A stretch of 22,004 nt of DNA from Pseudomonadota bacterium (lineage in GTDB: Bacteria; Pseudomonadota; Alphaproteobacteria; Rhizobiales; Xanthobacteraceae): contig JAEWHT010000035.1 of the NCBI GenBank assembly GCA_023387695.1, forward strand, positions 1-22,004. Direction: 5' to 3'. How positions within the stretch are numbered: the first letter of the stretch is position 1; every line of letters starts with the position of its first letter. The notes beneath the pieces were generated by a model. That model saw only the letters and a list, made by a program, of their open reading frames with translations. It made no database searches and was not told where the DNA came from. Both the position numbers and the translations under genes were made by a program. Positions 21,912 through 22,004 of the stretch are shown here, piece after piece.

Positions 21912-22004
21912 TCAGCTCCGAGGCTCCACGACATCTTTGACGTAGTACGTCTTCGTCTGACGTTGATGAACCGAAGCCAGCAGTTTGCTGATGTCAAAAA
22001 TGTC
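21912..22004 (-). CDS. Possible C-terminal end of a gene entering from the right edge
   Basis: A minus-strand frame is open from the right edge to a TGA at 21912-21914, giving 30 residues that begin DIFDISKLLASVHQRQTKTY and end DVVEPRS. It is convergent with the secreted protein gene and leaves a 24-base gap, which fits gene packing. At this length an open frame can arise by chance, so it is only a possibility. Confidence 0.3.
   Translation of the reverse strand, partial: DIFDISKLLASVHQRQTKTYYVKDVVEPRS

Overview
The window looks like chromosome of a Bradyrhizobium-type alphaproteobacterium (Nitrobacteraceae). The ntrY-ntrX-hfq-hflX order, the high GC content, the two palindromic intergenic repeats typical of this group and the recognisable protein sequences all point that way. 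No rRNA, tRNA or CRISPR array was seen.

The first 12 kb are ordinary core genes. They are: the N-terminal part of an atypical crotonase (minus); a divergent nitrile hydratase operon (alpha, beta, activator), preceded by a seven-codon leader ORF that overlaps the alpha start; an interspersed palindrome; queC (minus) divergent from mazG plus a GNAT acetyltransferase; a second palindrome; mgtE; and hflX-hfq-ntrX-ntrY, all on the minus strand. NtrY/NtrX form a nitrogen/redox two-component pair. Hfq and HflX act in RNA regulation and ribosome rescue and seem to have their own promoter.

The ntrBC genes that usually precede ntrY in this order are missing. From about 12 kb to the right edge lies an accessory region. 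In order it holds: a secreted protein of six 15-residue repeats with Cys-containing end units; a small Cys-rich protein; a large serine recombinase with a small lipoprotein gene just upstream; a DUF4062 (TIR-like) protein with a coiled coil and a winged-helix-like end; a minus-strand cluster of nine small unrecognised genes (16.3-19.3 kb), several with overlapping stop and start codons; a divergent pair of phage-like genes (19.45-20.42 kb); a small membrane protein; and a secreted glycine-rich protein. The layout suggests an integrated element of phage or satellite origin. Its right end is not in the window.

The most interesting material is the nine-gene cluster. One member looks like a ribbon-helix-helix regulator, and the divergent control region carries TTCA repeats about one helical turn apart. 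Two other members share a C-terminal module. The DUF4062 gene is a plausible defence or effector gene. Functions in the accessory region are inferred from sequence appearance only; no database search was possible.
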